DNA of 64,000 bases from NCBI GenBank assembly GCA_023415795.1, contig JAEZJG010000007.1, positions 1 through 64,000 of the forward strand, written 5' to 3'. The stretch is from Bacillota bacterium (lineage in GTDB: Bacteria > Bacillota > Clostridia > Christensenellales > SZUA-584). How positions within the stretch are numbered: the stretch's first letter is position 1; each line of letters starts with the position of its first letter. This document shows positions 27,212 to 35,967 of this stretch, piece by piece. The notes beneath the pieces are model-generated. The model made no database searches. It worked only from the letters and a program-made list of their open reading frames with translations, and had not been told where the DNA came from. The position numbers and the translations under genes were made by a program.

Positions 27212-27779
27212 AAAATCAAGCGCCAAAACCCTTTGGCACCTGTTCATTATCTTCTTCAAAGCGGGCACGTTCACATTTGCGGGCGGCCTTGCCATGCTGC
27301 CCGTCATCGAAAAGGACGTCGTGGAAAAATTCGCTCTGATGCCAAAGGACGAATTTCTGGAATATGCGACATTGTCGCAAACGCTGCCCGGCGTCATCGC
27401 GCTCAATTGCGCGGCGTTCGTAGGGCGGCGGGCCGCTGGCTTTCTGGGCATGGTGATTGCGGGCTTTGGAGCCACTTTTTCCGCGTTCGTACTCATGCTT
27501 CTCGCAACGATTCTGCTGCAGTTCATCCCACAGGAAGGGGCCTTTGCGGGCGCGTTCCGCGGCATACGAGCGGCCTCCGCCGCACTGATACTTGCAGCCG
27601 CATTCGCGCTGGGCAAACACAATATCAAAGGCGCTTTTTCCATCGTCGTGATGCTGGTCGCATTTGCACTGGTGCTGTTCGGAAATGTCGGTGCGCCTCT
27701 GGTGATACTGGCTGCCGGCACGGCGGGTTGCCTATACCAGTGGATTAAGAACCGCCGCAGGGGGGGCGCCGTATCATGA
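27183..27779 (+). CDS. Chromate transporter family protein, N-terminal-type half
   Basis: A 198-aa membrane protein of the short-chain CHR family. It has FFKAGTFTFAGGLAMLPVIEKDV and LSQTLPGVIALNCAAFVG, the typical CHR signatures. Short-chain ChrA proteins work as pairs of adjacent genes, and the second half follows with a 4-nt overlap. The name implies chromate efflux, but in most Firmicutes the substrate is untested. The start at 27183 lies within the queT end and is preceded by AAAGGACAGG, so it may be translated from the queT transcript. Confidence 0.88.
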   Translation: MPESESSPNKKSSAKTLWHLFIIFFKAGTFTFAGGLAMLPVIEKDVVEKFALMPKDEFLEYATLSQTLPGVIALNCAAFVGRRAAGFLGMVIAGFGATFSAFVLMLLATILLQFIPQEGAFAGAFRGIRAASAALILAAAFALGKHNIKGAFSIVVMLVAFALVLFGNVGAPLVILAAGTAGCLYQWIKNRRRGGAVS

Positions 27780-28351
27780 TGCTTATCGAATGCCTGCGCC
27801 TTTTATATACGTTTTTCATCATCGGTGTCACCGGATTTGGCGGCGGTTACGCGATGATGTCCATGATCATCACGGAGTCCGCCAAGTTCGGCATCACCAC
27901 CGCGCAGCTGGCCGATCTCAACGCGCTGGACATGGTGGTCCCCGGCCCCATTGCGATCAACTCCGCCACCTTTGTCGGCTATCTTCACGCAGGCTTTTGG
28001 GGCGCGCTGGCCGCAACCATCGGCGTCGCGCTCCCCTCCTTCATCATCATCGTGATAGTCATGCGCTTTATCGTGCGTTACCGGGAAAACCGATTGGTGG
28101 GCGGCTTTCTTTCCGGCATCAAACCCGCGGCTGTGGGCCTGATCGCCGCGGCGGCGCTTACCATCGGCTCTGGCGTATTGCTTAATCCCGGTGGGAGTCT
28201 CACGAATCTGTTTTCCGATCCGCTGGGCACCCTGTCGCTGCCGCTCATCGGCATATTTGCCGCCGTCGCCGTTGCCAATATCCGTTTCCGTGTCAATCCC
28301 ATATTGCTGACCATCATCGCCGGCGTCATCGGCGCGCTGTTTCTGGGCTAG
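27776..28351 (+). CDS. Chromate transporter family protein, C-terminal-type half
   Basis: A 191-aa membrane protein, partner of the preceding gene. TFFIIGVTGFGGGYAMMSMI and DMVVPGPIAINSATFVGY correspond to the CHR signatures of its partner, as expected for two antiparallel domains. Five to six membrane segments are visible. ATGA overlap with the upstream gene indicates translational coupling. The 247-nt gap after it shows no gene or clear terminator. Confidence 0.88.
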   Translation: MMLIECLRLLYTFFIIGVTGFGGGYAMMSMIITESAKFGITTAQLADLNALDMVVPGPIAINSATFVGYLHAGFWGALAATIGVALPSFIIIVIVMRFIVRYRENRLVGGFLSGIKPAAVGLIAAAALTIGSGVLLNPGGSLTNLFSDPLGTLSLPLIGIFAAVAVANIRFRVNPILLTIIAGVIGALFLG

Positions 28352-28598
28352 CCACCCTTTGAACGTGTCCGACATCCGCTTATACCAAAACCACCAGCTG
28401 CTAAGCAGATAGTAAACTCTCCGGCTCGCCAGCTTCACCGTCACCGCAAGCAGCAATAGCCTTCGCTTTAATTATCTTGTACTTTCCAGCCATTGAACAG
28501 AAATAGCCGGCATAACGTGGGGTGTTCTCCGTAATAAAATTAAAGCACGCAGCTTGAGGGCATGGCAAATGTACTGACCGCTCGCGCAGTATCTATTT

Positions 28599-30239
28599 TT
28601 AGCATGTCTCCAAATTCGCTGTCAGCGCACGGTCAACGCTGAAATAGTAAGCGCCCTCGCCGATCAGCTCCGTTACGCCCGCAATATCGAGCCTTCTCTT
28701 CACATCCTGCCGCAGCCCGCAAATGTTCACGCAAACGCCAGCGGACACACACTCATTGACAACATCCAGCATAACCTCTGCCCCGGTGGAATCGATCGCC
28801 GAAACGCCGCGCATCGAGAATATGAGCCGCTTAGAGCTTTCGATGTCCACGCGCACCTGATCAAACAGCTTTTCCGCACTGCCGAAGAATAGCGGCCCCG
28901 TCAGGTAGATCACAGTGGTTCCCGCATGCACCGGCTCCACATCCTGAAGGCAGTTGTGCAGCAGCTCGTTTTTCACCTTGGATGAGGTCACCTCCAGCTT
29001 CGACGAGATAACCACAAACACGAACGCGGAGAACACCACACCGATGATAATCGCAATGGTCAGATCGAAGGTGACCGTCGCCACCAGCGTAATGCCAAAT
29101 TTGAGGATAGCGCCCCAGTTGCGCTTTGAAAACATGTTTTTGATGGCCGGCCACTCGTTCATCCGCCACGCCGTCATAATCAGCACACCCGCCAGCGCCG
29201 CATACGGAATGCTCGCCATCACGCCGCTGAGTAAAAACATCGAAGCCAGCAGCATCAGCGCGTGTATAATGCCCGTCAGACGCGTTTCGCTGCCGGATTT
29301 AATGGCGACGCTGGTGCGCGCAATGGCGGCGGTCGCCGGTATGCCGCCAAAAAAGGGCACGATCATGTTGCCCACGCCCTGCGCGATCAGCTCCTGATCC
29401 GCATCAAACGTGCCGCCCGGCTTCATCCTCAGTGCGCTGGTGCCGCAAAGCAAGCTTTCCACCATGCCAAGCGCCGCGATCGAGATGGCAGGGGAGATCA
29501 GCACCGGCAGGTCCACGGGCTGCACCATCGTAATATCCAGCCGCACTTCGGGCAGCAACGTTGTGGGTATCGCCCCAATCGTATCCACAGGCAGCTTGAA
29601 AATGGTGCTGATCAGCGTCGCGGCGATGATGCCCACAAGCGACGCGGGCACAATGGCGTTCAGCCGCTTCGGCCACAGCAGCATCGTGGCGATCACAATC
29701 GCGCCGATCAAAACGGGCTGCCACGCTACATGAAAGCCCAGCTCGCCGTAGGAAATCAGCTTGTCGATCACGCTCTCTCCGGCAGAGGCCGTGCCGAAAA
29801 AATTATCGATCTGCCCCAGCGCGATGATCACCGCAATACCCGATGTAAACCCTGTGATCACCGGGCGTGGTATCACCGTCACCAGCCTGCCCAGCTTCAG
29901 CAGCCCCGCCAGCAGCAAAATCACACCCGCCATCAGGCTCACAATAAAAACGCCGTTTAGCGAATACTTTGAGACAATGGGTATCAGCACCGCCGTCATC
30001 GCCCCGGTGGGTCCCGATATCTGATACGATGCGCCGGATAACATGCTGATGACAATACCCCCAATGATCGCGGTAATCAAGCCGGCAGCCGCGTCCGCAC
30101 CGCTGCTGACGCCAAACGCCAGCGCAAGCGGCAAAGCCACCGCCGCCGCCGTCAATCCCGCCATCATATCCTTCGTAAAACGTTTGGAGTTATAACCCTG
30201 AAATTCTGCTTTTAAAATGTGCTTATAACGACTAATCAA
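28599..30239 (-). CDS. SulP-family anion transporter with STAS domain
   Basis: A 546-aa inner-membrane transporter of the SLC26/SulP family, which moves sulfate, bicarbonate or other anions. Residues about 20-420 contain ten or more membrane segments with MAGLTAAAVALPLALAFGV and SGPTGAMTAVLIP, both typical. Residues about 435-540 form a cytoplasmic STAS domain (IFSMRGVSAIDSTGAEVM). Translation appears to begin at a TTG (30239), because no ATG lies between the strong upstream promoter and the conserved region. The anion cannot be predicted. Confidence 0.9.
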   Translation of the reverse strand: MISRYKHILKAEFQGYNSKRFTKDMMAGLTAAAVALPLALAFGVSSGADAAAGLITAIIGGIVISMLSGASYQISGPTGAMTAVLIPIVSKYSLNGVFIVSLMAGVILLLAGLLKLGRLVTVIPRPVITGFTSGIAVIIALGQIDNFFGTASAGESVIDKLISYGELGFHVAWQPVLIGAIVIATMLLWPKRLNAIVPASLVGIIAATLISTIFKLPVDTIGAIPTTLLPEVRLDITMVQPVDLPVLISPAISIAALGMVESLLCGTSALRMKPGGTFDADQELIAQGVGNMIVPFFGGIPATAAIARTSVAIKSGSETRLTGIIHALMLLASMFLLSGVMASIPYAALAGVLIMTAWRMNEWPAIKNMFSKRNWGAILKFGITLVATVTFDLTIAIIIGVVFSAFVFVVISSKLEVTSSKVKNELLHNCLQDVEPVHAGTTVIYLTGPLFFGSAEKLFDQVRVDIESSKRLIFSMRGVSAIDSTGAEVMLDVVNECVSAGVCVNICGLRQDVKRRLDIAGVTELIGEGAYYFSVDRALTANLETC

Positions 30240-30274
30240 AACTTATGTCCCACCCCGTGTGCAAAATACCCGCA

Positions 30275-30303
30275 ATTCTACAATGCATGCAGAGTTTTGT
30301 CAA
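30275..30303 (-). promoter_or_regulatory. Predicted sigma-A promoter of the SulP gene
   Basis: On the minus strand TTGACA (30303-30298) and TAGAAT (30280-30275) are separated by 17 nt. The predicted start lies about 29 nt before the TTG start codon. Confidence 0.75.
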
Positions 30304-30385
30304 CAGGCAATGATAATTTCACTGCTGTCATGAGTTCCATCCCATCCGCGTATAAATAACGGACACTGGCAAAAGAGGTAATGCG

Positions 30386-31081
30386 ATGTATATTGAAAGC
30401 GCGGTCATCGGCGTGGTGGTGGGGGCTCTTGGCACCATTGCCGGCGGTCTGCTGGCGATGCTCATCGGCAAGCATGTGAAGGAGCCGCGCCCCTTTCTCG
30501 CGTTCGCGGGCGGCATGATGGTGGCCGTGGTGTTCTTCGACATACTGATCGAAAGCACCCAGCTTGCAGGCGTGCCCGTCATGCTCGTCGGCGCAGCGGC
30601 GGGCGGCATATTCTTCGCCGTGGCCGCACCTCTTTTCTCGCACGACGATTCGCCCACCATGTACCAAATGGGCATATTCGTGTTGGTAGGCATTACGCTG
30701 CACAACCTGCCCGAGGGTCTCGCCATAGGCTCGGCGCTGATGGAAAATCAAAGCATGGCGCTCTCGCTCGCGCTGCTGATGTTGGTGCACGATGTGCCCG
30801 AGGGCGTCGCCGTGTGCCTGCCGCTGCGCCTGTCCGGCATGCCCGTGCGCCGTGTGTTCGTATACGCCTTTATTACCGCCATCCCCACCGCCTTGGGTTC
30901 AGTGCTGGGCACCGCCGTGGGTGCTATCTCGCGGGAAATGATCGCAGGCTGCATGGCCTTCGCCGGCGGAGCGATGCTCTTCATCTCCCTGCGCGAGCTC
31001 ATCCCCGCCGCGGGCAAACAAAAAGCGCTTCCCGCGCTGCTTGGCCTTGCCGTCGGCTTCCTGATGACCACAATCGTTTGA
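30386..31081 (+). CDS. ZIP-family metal transporter
   Basis: A 231-aa membrane protein with about eight segments. The two metal-binding helices carry HNLPEGLAIG and HDVPEGVAV, the hallmark of ZIP transporters such as ZupT. Zinc, iron or manganese uptake is expected. A histidine-poor loop separates segments 3 and 4 (FSHDDSPTM). GAGGT precedes the ATG at good spacing. It is divergent from the SulP gene and followed by a repeat. Confidence 0.9.
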   Translation: MYIESAVIGVVVGALGTIAGGLLAMLIGKHVKEPRPFLAFAGGMMVAVVFFDILIESTQLAGVPVMLVGAAAGGIFFAVAAPLFSHDDSPTMYQMGIFVLVGITLHNLPEGLAIGSALMENQSMALSLALLMLVHDVPEGVAVCLPLRLSGMPVRRVFVYAFITAIPTALGSVLGTAVGAISREMIAGCMAFAGGAMLFISLRELIPAAGKQKALPALLGLAVGFLMTTIV

Positions 31082-31093
31082 AACTATCACTTG

Positions 31094-31170
31094 TTGGAGG
31101 CGCTGCCTCCAAACCTCCGCCCAAGGGACGCGTCCCTAAGAATCCCACAAGAAATGCCTTCGGCATTACA
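31094..31170 (-). repeat. Partial mosaic repeat (modules A-D-C) after the ZIP gene
   Basis: GGAGGC-GCT-GCCTCC, AAGGGA-CGCG-TCCCT and GAAATGCC-TTC-GGCATT are present in inverted order. The element stops at module C. The missing modules appear at 31879-31960, on the other side of an AT-rich gene. Confidence 0.8.
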
Positions 31171-31206
31171 ACATTTATATAAGCTCTACTGTATTTGGCT
31201 TGCAAA

Positions 31207-31797
31207 TCAGTCGTCAACAATCATTGATTTATAAACAAACATATCTTTCATGTATTCTGCTACATCAAATATATCTTTATTATTTATAACAACTCTAGAT
31301 CGTTTACCAGGATACTCTGAGGACATTAAATCCCTTGGTATAATCAAATTATCAGTCTTTGCAATATCATATTTATCCAATAGTCCAATGTGCTTATTAA
31401 CCTCATTACTAAAAATATAAATTGTTTTATATTTTGCAATGAAAATTTCATCACCTGTGACGTGTGATCTTATCCCGAATTGAGACATTCCGTCATTAAA
31501 AAGGATCTCACCAAATTGATTAAATACTTCATTTAGTTTTTCTTTGGTTTGAACATCAATGTATAGTAATTCAGCTTTAAATGGACCTTTTGTGAACGAA
31601 TTCGGTTTGTATTTTTCTTTTAGCGGTTTCTTTATTATAAGATAGATCGGTTCCAATAGACTTGATATAAACTCATTAACAATCGGCTTTAGTCTTTCAA
31701 AACTTATATTGAATACGATTTGGTTGTCGCTGATAGAATATTCTTCTTTAATTCTTTCGGGGAATGGAATGAATACTCCAGATGCCGTATTAAACAT
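31207..31797 (-). CDS. AT-rich orphan protein, 196 aa
   Basis: I recognise no family. The protein is soluble, mixed alpha/beta, and rich in Lys, Ile, Asn and Phe, with no Cys and no signal peptide. Codons are strongly AT-rich, unlike the GC-rich genes on either side, which suggests recent acquisition. Half-copies of the mosaic repeat flank it on both sides. Single orphans of this size and composition are often immunity proteins of toxin systems, but nothing here proves that and no toxin gene is next to it. Confidence 0.7.
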   Translation of the reverse strand: MFNTASGVFIPFPERIKEEYSISDNQIVFNISFERLKPIVNEFISSLLEPIYLIIKKPLKEKYKPNSFTKGPFKAELLYIDVQTKEKLNEVFNQFGEILFNDGMSQFGIRSHVTGDEIFIAKYKTIYIFSNEVNKHIGLLDKYDIAKTDNLIIPRDLMSSEYPGKRSRVVINNKDIFDVAEYMKDMFVYKSMIVDD

Positions 31798-31878
31798 CTC
31801 GTCCTACCTCCCATCCAAACAATTTTCTGAGTTTGAAGTGACACAATTCCCATAAAACTTCCTCCTTAATAGTGCTAA

Positions 31879-31960
31879 GGAAATGCGCAGCATTTCCGAT
31901 AACTCTTTTGCTTCTTTTCTTTAAGAAAAGAAGCGGGAGTATGAGGGCAGCGCCCTCATG
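31879..31960 (-). repeat. Partial mosaic repeat (modules C-B-A) before recF end
   Basis: GGAAATGC-GCA-GCATTTCC, GCTTCTTTTCTTTAAGAAAAGAAGC and GAGGGC-AGC-GCCCTC follow in the order that would complete the half-element at 31094-31170. The C module is present in both halves. Confidence 0.82.
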
Positions 31961-31985
31961 GTTTTACGTAACAGAAACCTCGACG

Positions 31986-33065
31986 TCACGTCGCCGCCGT
32001 CACCACGCCGCCCGCCACCGTAAACACCGCACCGGGCGCGTTCTTCACCGGAACAGCGGTGGTGATAAAGCACTGCGCCCCCTTGATGCGCATCAGCAGC
32101 GCCGCCTGCCGCGCCTCGTCCAGCTCCGAGAACACATCGTCCAGCAGCAGCACAGGGCTCTCGCCGAAATCCGCCCGCGCAATATCGAACGTCGCCAGCT
32201 TGAGCGACAGCATCGCCGTGCGGAGCTGCCCCTGAGACGAGTAGCTCCTTATCTCCGCGCCGCCCAAAGAGACCGAAAAGTCCTCCCGGTGCGGCCCGTA
32301 CAGGCTAAACCCCTGCTCTATCTCGGAAGTGAGCGACTTATCCATCTTGTCGAACAACGCCTGCCGGATGTCCGGCCCCGATGCGCTGCTGCGATACTTG
32401 AGCTCCAGCGCTTCGCCGCCCGACAGCTCCTTGTGGATATCGCGCCCCACCTGCTGCAAACGCCCCAAAAACGCCTGCCGTGCCTTAATGATCTTCTCGC
32501 CATGCGCCGCCAATTGCTCGTTGTATATTGTCACCAGCTTTTTAAGCTGATGCTCCGCCATGCGCGATTTGAGCAAAGCATTTTTCTGCGCCAAAGCCTT
32601 GCCGTAATCCTGCAGCTCGTAAAAGTAAGCCGGATGCAGCTTGGATATCTCCATATCGATAAACCGCCGCCGCAGCGAGGGAGACTCCTTGAGCGTCTTC
32701 AAATCCTCCGGGCAGAACACCACCGCGATGAAGTTGCCGAACAGCTCGCCCATCTTGCGCACCGGCTGCGCGTTCACCTTCAGGCTCTTCTTCTCCGCCG
32801 CGGATATCAGCGCCTCAATCTGCATGGCGCCCTGCCGCGTGCTGATACCGCCCTTGATGTACGCCGTTTCGCCGCCGTCCCGTATGCACTCCGCGTCCTT
32901 CTGCGTACGGAAAGACTTACCGTAGCTCAAAAAGCCCACAGCCTCCAGTATGTTGGTCTTTCCCGCGGCATTGCGCCCCTGCAATATATTGATCCCCTCC
33001 GCAAACTGAGCGGTCAGGCTCGTATAGCTTCTGTAGTTTTTCAGCATCAGGCTGCTTAAATACAT
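31986..33065 (-). CDS. recF: DNA replication and repair protein RecF
   Basis: SMC-like ATPase that helps load RecA at gaps together with RecO and RecR. It is 359 aa, the usual length. The start MYLSSLMLKNYRSYTSL and Walker A GRNAAGKTNILEA near residue 34 are typical. The C-terminal signature YSSQGQLRTAMLSLKLA and Walker B PVLLLDDVFSELD are complete. It is not next to dnaA or dnaN here, unlike in many bacteria; a membrane-protein gene lies 13 nt upstream. Confidence 0.95.
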   Translation of the reverse strand: MYLSSLMLKNYRSYTSLTAQFAEGINILQGRNAAGKTNILEAVGFLSYGKSFRTQKDAECIRDGGETAYIKGGISTRQGAMQIEALISAAEKKSLKVNAQPVRKMGELFGNFIAVVFCPEDLKTLKESPSLRRRFIDMEISKLHPAYFYELQDYGKALAQKNALLKSRMAEHQLKKLVTIYNEQLAAHGEKIIKARQAFLGRLQQVGRDIHKELSGGEALELKYRSSASGPDIRQALFDKMDKSLTSEIEQGFSLYGPHREDFSVSLGGAEIRSYSSQGQLRTAMLSLKLATFDIARADFGESPVLLLDDVFSELDEARQAALLMRIKGAQCFITTAVPVKNAPGAVFTVAGGVVTAAT

Positions 33066-33078
33066 GCGTCGCTCCTCA

Positions 33079-34287
33079 TCATCCCACGGGCATTGTGTAA
33101 AACCAGATCGCGCCCCAAACGTTCACCGCGATGCCCACTGCCGCCAGCACCAGCGGCAATGCCGCCGCGCCGCGCTTTTGTATGCCGTCCTTGTAAGCCG
33201 TGTCATCCCCGACGATCACCAGCATAAACGGCAGCATGTCCACCAGATACCGGCTGCCAAACTGCCAGCCGCCCATCGTCTTGTGCGCCAGCGTCAGCAG
33301 TATGTGCGTCAGCAGACACAACACATAAATCAGCTTCTTGGCGCCAAACCGCCCGCGCGCCAAACTCACCGCCACCAGCACATACGCCGGATTCACCAAA
33401 AAGAACAGCGTGCCGTTAAACCGCGGCCAGAACCCGATGTCGCCCGTTCCCGGCAGCTTTAATATCTCCAGCAGGTTAGGCCAAATATACTGTAAACCAA
33501 ACTGATCCGCCTCTTGAAACTCCGGCAGATAGTTGTGTCCAAACTCAAACAGGCTGCCAAAGCGGGCGTAATTGTATAACGCCGCTGCCAAGCCCGCCGC
33601 CGCCAAAGGCAGCACATAGGGGAGGCACCGCGCCATCGTCACCGCAAAGCCGCGCCCGTCTCGAATGCGCTGATACAGCAGATACAGCAGCAGCGGCGCA
33701 TACACCACGTTGAATGGGCGGCACGCAAACGCAATCCCAAGGCACAGAAAGGAGAACGCCCAGGCAGTCTTTTTGCGGCTGTCTATCAGCAGCACCGCCA
33801 GCACCGTGAAGAAAAACCCTTGAGTCTGCGCCGAAAACCACACCCAGCCCGTCACCGACAGATAAAACAGGTTGGAACCCAGCGTGAACAGCAGCGCAAT
33901 CACCGCCGCGTTGAGCCCGCTCACTCCCTTGCGCATCAGCAGCCGGTAGACGATCACAAACGCGCCCAGCCCAAACAGCGTATTGGTAAGGTTGTCCGGC
34001 GTGCTCAGCCCAAAGATGGGGTAGAGCACAAACTGCACGACGGAAGGGAACGGGGGAAAGCTCACATAATAATGCCCGTCGAATATGGCCAGCTCCAGCC
34101 AATTCACATTCTCAGGCAGATAGGTGCGCCCTTCCCACCAGCTCTGCGCCTGCCGCGTATACGAGTCGTAATCGCTGTGCGACAGCACGCCCTGTCCGTT
34201 GACGCCGTACAGCAAAACATACGCGCACAAAAGCATTGCCAGCGCGATAAAGAAGTGATATGTGTACCGCTCCCGTTTGTTTTCCAT
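33079..34287 (-). CDS. Polytopic membrane protein, GT-C glycosyltransferase-like
   Basis: A 402-aa protein with about ten membrane segments. The first extracellular loop (about 30-75) has SHSDYDSYTRQAQSWWEG, with paired acidic residues, and GHYYVSFPPFP, which recall the catalytic loop of GT-C enzymes that use lipid-linked sugars. I cannot name the substrate or a defined subfamily. It lies immediately upstream of recF on the same strand. Confidence 0.7.
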   Translation of the reverse strand: MENKRERYTYHFFIALAMLLCAYVLLYGVNGQGVLSHSDYDSYTRQAQSWWEGRTYLPENVNWLELAIFDGHYYVSFPPFPSVVQFVLYPIFGLSTPDNLTNTLFGLGAFVIVYRLLMRKGVSGLNAAVIALLFTLGSNLFYLSVTGWVWFSAQTQGFFFTVLAVLLIDSRKKTAWAFSFLCLGIAFACRPFNVVYAPLLLYLLYQRIRDGRGFAVTMARCLPYVLPLAAAGLAAALYNYARFGSLFEFGHNYLPEFQEADQFGLQYIWPNLLEILKLPGTGDIGFWPRFNGTLFFLVNPAYVLVAVSLARGRFGAKKLIYVLCLLTHILLTLAHKTMGGWQFGSRYLVDMLPFMLVIVGDDTAYKDGIQKRGAAALPLVLAAVGIAVNVWGAIWFYTMPVG

Positions 34288-34338
34288 ATTGACCGTATTT
34301 TATCACGCCGCACCGCAAAAGAGAAGACGCTAAGGCAC

Positions 34339-34378
34339 AACTCCCCTCATGCCGTAAGACTTTAGCATAAGGGGAGTT
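34339..34378 (-). terminator. Hairpin after the RsgA-RNHCP gene
   Basis: AACTCCCCT (34339-34347) pairs with AGGGGAGTT (34370-34378), with inner ATGC/GCAT pairing. It starts 5 nt past the stop codon on the minus strand. No T run follows, so it may be a 3' stabiliser or a weak terminator. Confidence 0.5.
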
Positions 34379-34383
34379 CTCAT

Positions 34384-35694
34384 TTAAAGGCTGGCCAGCT
34401 TGTCGAGTGGAAACGGCGGCGCAGACAGCGGCTTCACTGCAATGGACATCAGCAGCATCGGATTATCGTCTGCCGCCACGCGGTTCGAGCTCAAAGCCCC
34501 GCACAAGCGGCATCTGTGAATAATCGCCCATTCGCCTCCTTTTCGCACCCACACGCTGACCGGGTCCATGACGCCGCGGCACAAGGCCGCCCTGTCGCCC
34601 GGCTTAATGTCCACATGAACACTGCACAAGCAGTGCGGGCAATGGTTGCGGTGCCGGCTGCCCGCACCGTCCGGTATAACCAGCATTCCGCACGCTTTGC
34701 ACACATAGCTTTCCTCACAGGCGAAATGCCGATAATCCACCTTCGGCGCACCCTTCTTGCCTTCGGTCGCCATTGGTATGTTACCCGCCATCTTCTGATA
34801 CGCATCGTAGCGTTCTCTTCTCAGTTGTCCGGTGCGCAGCCCTTCAACAACCTGACAGTCGTCTTCATAAACATGCGTGCAGCTTCCAAACCGGCACTGC
34901 TCTGCCAACCGCGCTATCTCCACAAACACCGCGTCGCGCTCTTGCTGCGTTATACCCGCTAAAGAAAAGCTCCGGAACCCCGGCGTATCAATCAACCGGG
35001 TATTATGCGCACCGGCATACAGCATGGTCATATGCGTGCTTGCTGCTGCACCTTTGCACGTTCCCTCTGCGCCCAATCGCTTTACTACGCTGTTGATCAG
35101 CGTTGTTTTTCCGCTGGATCTGTCGCCCACCACAGCCGTGGTTTTCCCCTTGACCGCCTGAACCAATTCTTCATTAGCCTCATGCGAGGCTCCGTACAAT
35201 ACCAAATCCGTCACATTGCGATACAAATCCAGTTTTTCAGCCACCGTTGCCTTGGCATTCTCGCCAATCAGATCGCACTTGCTGACAAATACGCTCACCG
35301 ATATGCCCGCCCGCTGGGCAGCAATAATGGCGGCTTCCAAAAATCCCGCCTGATTGATTGTATAATCCGCCGTGACGATAGCCAGCAAATGCTCAGCATT
35401 AGCCGCAATCAGTATCTCCTCGCCCAAAGTTCGCCTGTCTCCGCGGTAAAGGGCTGATTTCCGGGGCAATATGCCCAGCAGCTTATATTGATCCGGGCTG
35501 GCTAGCCCCACTTCAACTTCATCGCCCACTGCCAAAGAGTTTTTGCCGGATATAAGCGCGCCGGGAACAATACAACCGATCAATTCTCCCGCTGACAACA
35601 CCTGACACTGCTTATTCATTATACTGACGACGACAGCCCTGAAGCCCTTATTACTGATCATCAAGCCATTGCCGTTATTCTGTTTATGTTTCAT
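34384..35694 (-). CDS. RsgA-like ribosome-associated GTPase fused to a C-terminal RNHCP zinc domain
   Basis: A 436-aa fusion. Residues about 1-305 are a circularly permuted GTPase of the RsgA (YjeQ) type: OB-fold region, G4 motif SKCD (138-141), P-loop GDRSSGKTTLIN (190-201), DTPGF (236-240), and the RsgA zinc knuckle with Cys267, Cys272, His274 and Cys280. RsgA matures and checks the 30S subunit. Residues about 320-430 carry CEESYVCKACG, SRHRNHCPHCLCS and a later CRLCG, matching the RNHCP domain, usually a separate small protein of unknown function. The start at 35694 has GGGGA in front and replaces a longer frame. An attenuator with a leader peptide precedes the gene, so expression is probably conditional. 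Confidence 0.85.
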   Translation of the reverse strand: MKHKQNNGNGLMISNKGFRAVVVSIMNKQCQVLSAGELIGCIVPGALISGKNSLAVGDEVEVGLASPDQYKLLGILPRKSALYRGDRRTLGEEILIAANAEHLLAIVTADYTINQAGFLEAAIIAAQRAGISVSVFVSKCDLIGENAKATVAEKLDLYRNVTDLVLYGASHEANEELVQAVKGKTTAVVGDRSSGKTTLINSVVKRLGAEGTCKGAAASTHMTMLYAGAHNTRLIDTPGFRSFSLAGITQQERDAVFVEIARLAEQCRFGSCTHVYEDDCQVVEGLRTGQLRRERYDAYQKMAGNIPMATEGKKGAPKVDYRHFACEESYVCKACGMLVIPDGAGSRHRNHCPHCLCSVHVDIKPGDRAALCRGVMDPVSVWVRKGGEWAIIHRCRLCGALSSNRVAADDNPMLLMSIAVKPLSAPPFPLDKLASL

Positions 35695-35760
35695 TTTGAT
35701 TCCCCTAGTTTTTTGTTTGCTGATAATATGAAATAAACTTTGAGTACTGTCAGCAAGCAC

Positions 35761-35793
35761 AAAAAAACCGCATGGCATTGTTCGCCTGCGGTT
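35761..35793 (-). terminator. Intrinsic terminator in the leader of the RsgA-RNHCP gene (attenuator)
   Basis: On the minus strand AACCGCA (35793-35787) pairs with TGCGGTT (35072-like arm at 35072 is not meant; the arm is 35772-35766), with inner GGC/GCC pairing, followed by a seven-T run. It lies between the promoter and the gene it would control. Confidence 0.85.
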
Positions 35794-35822
35794 GGGAAGT
35801 CACTATAATAAAACCTATTTGG

Positions 35823-35903
35823 TTAATTAACCGTATTTCCTCGGAGGCTGTATGCCGACAGTACTCTATATGCAATTACCCTGATTCTCAATAATGCCGA
35901 CAT
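35823..35903 (-). CDS. Leader peptide, 26 aa, with +X+ (Arg-Ile-Arg) arrest-type motif
   Basis: A short frame starting MSALLRIRV and ending in TVN, 26 residues, with AAAGGA 7 nt before the ATG. It begins about 30 nt after the predicted transcription start and ends 30 nt before the terminator hairpin. Residues 6-8 are Arg-Ile-Arg, matching the +X+ pattern (Arg/Lys, any, Arg/Lys) at which ribosomes stall in the presence of macrolides, as in the ErmD leader. Further Arg residues occur at 13 and 21. It is too short to be judged by composition. Confidence 0.7.
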   Translation of the reverse strand: MSALLRIRVIAYRVLSAYSLRGNTVN

Positions 35904-35938
35904 CAAAACATCCTTTCCTGTTAATTATTACACTGGCA

Positions 35939-35967
35939 ATAATACCAAGTGCTCTTTCGCTTGTCAA
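35939..35967 (-). promoter_or_regulatory. Strong sigma-A promoter of the RsgA-RNHCP leader
   Basis: On the minus strand the perfect -35 box TTGACA (35967-35962) and TATTAT (35944-35939) are 17 nt apart. Such a strong promoter ahead of a terminator fits an attenuation-controlled gene. Confidence 0.85.
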
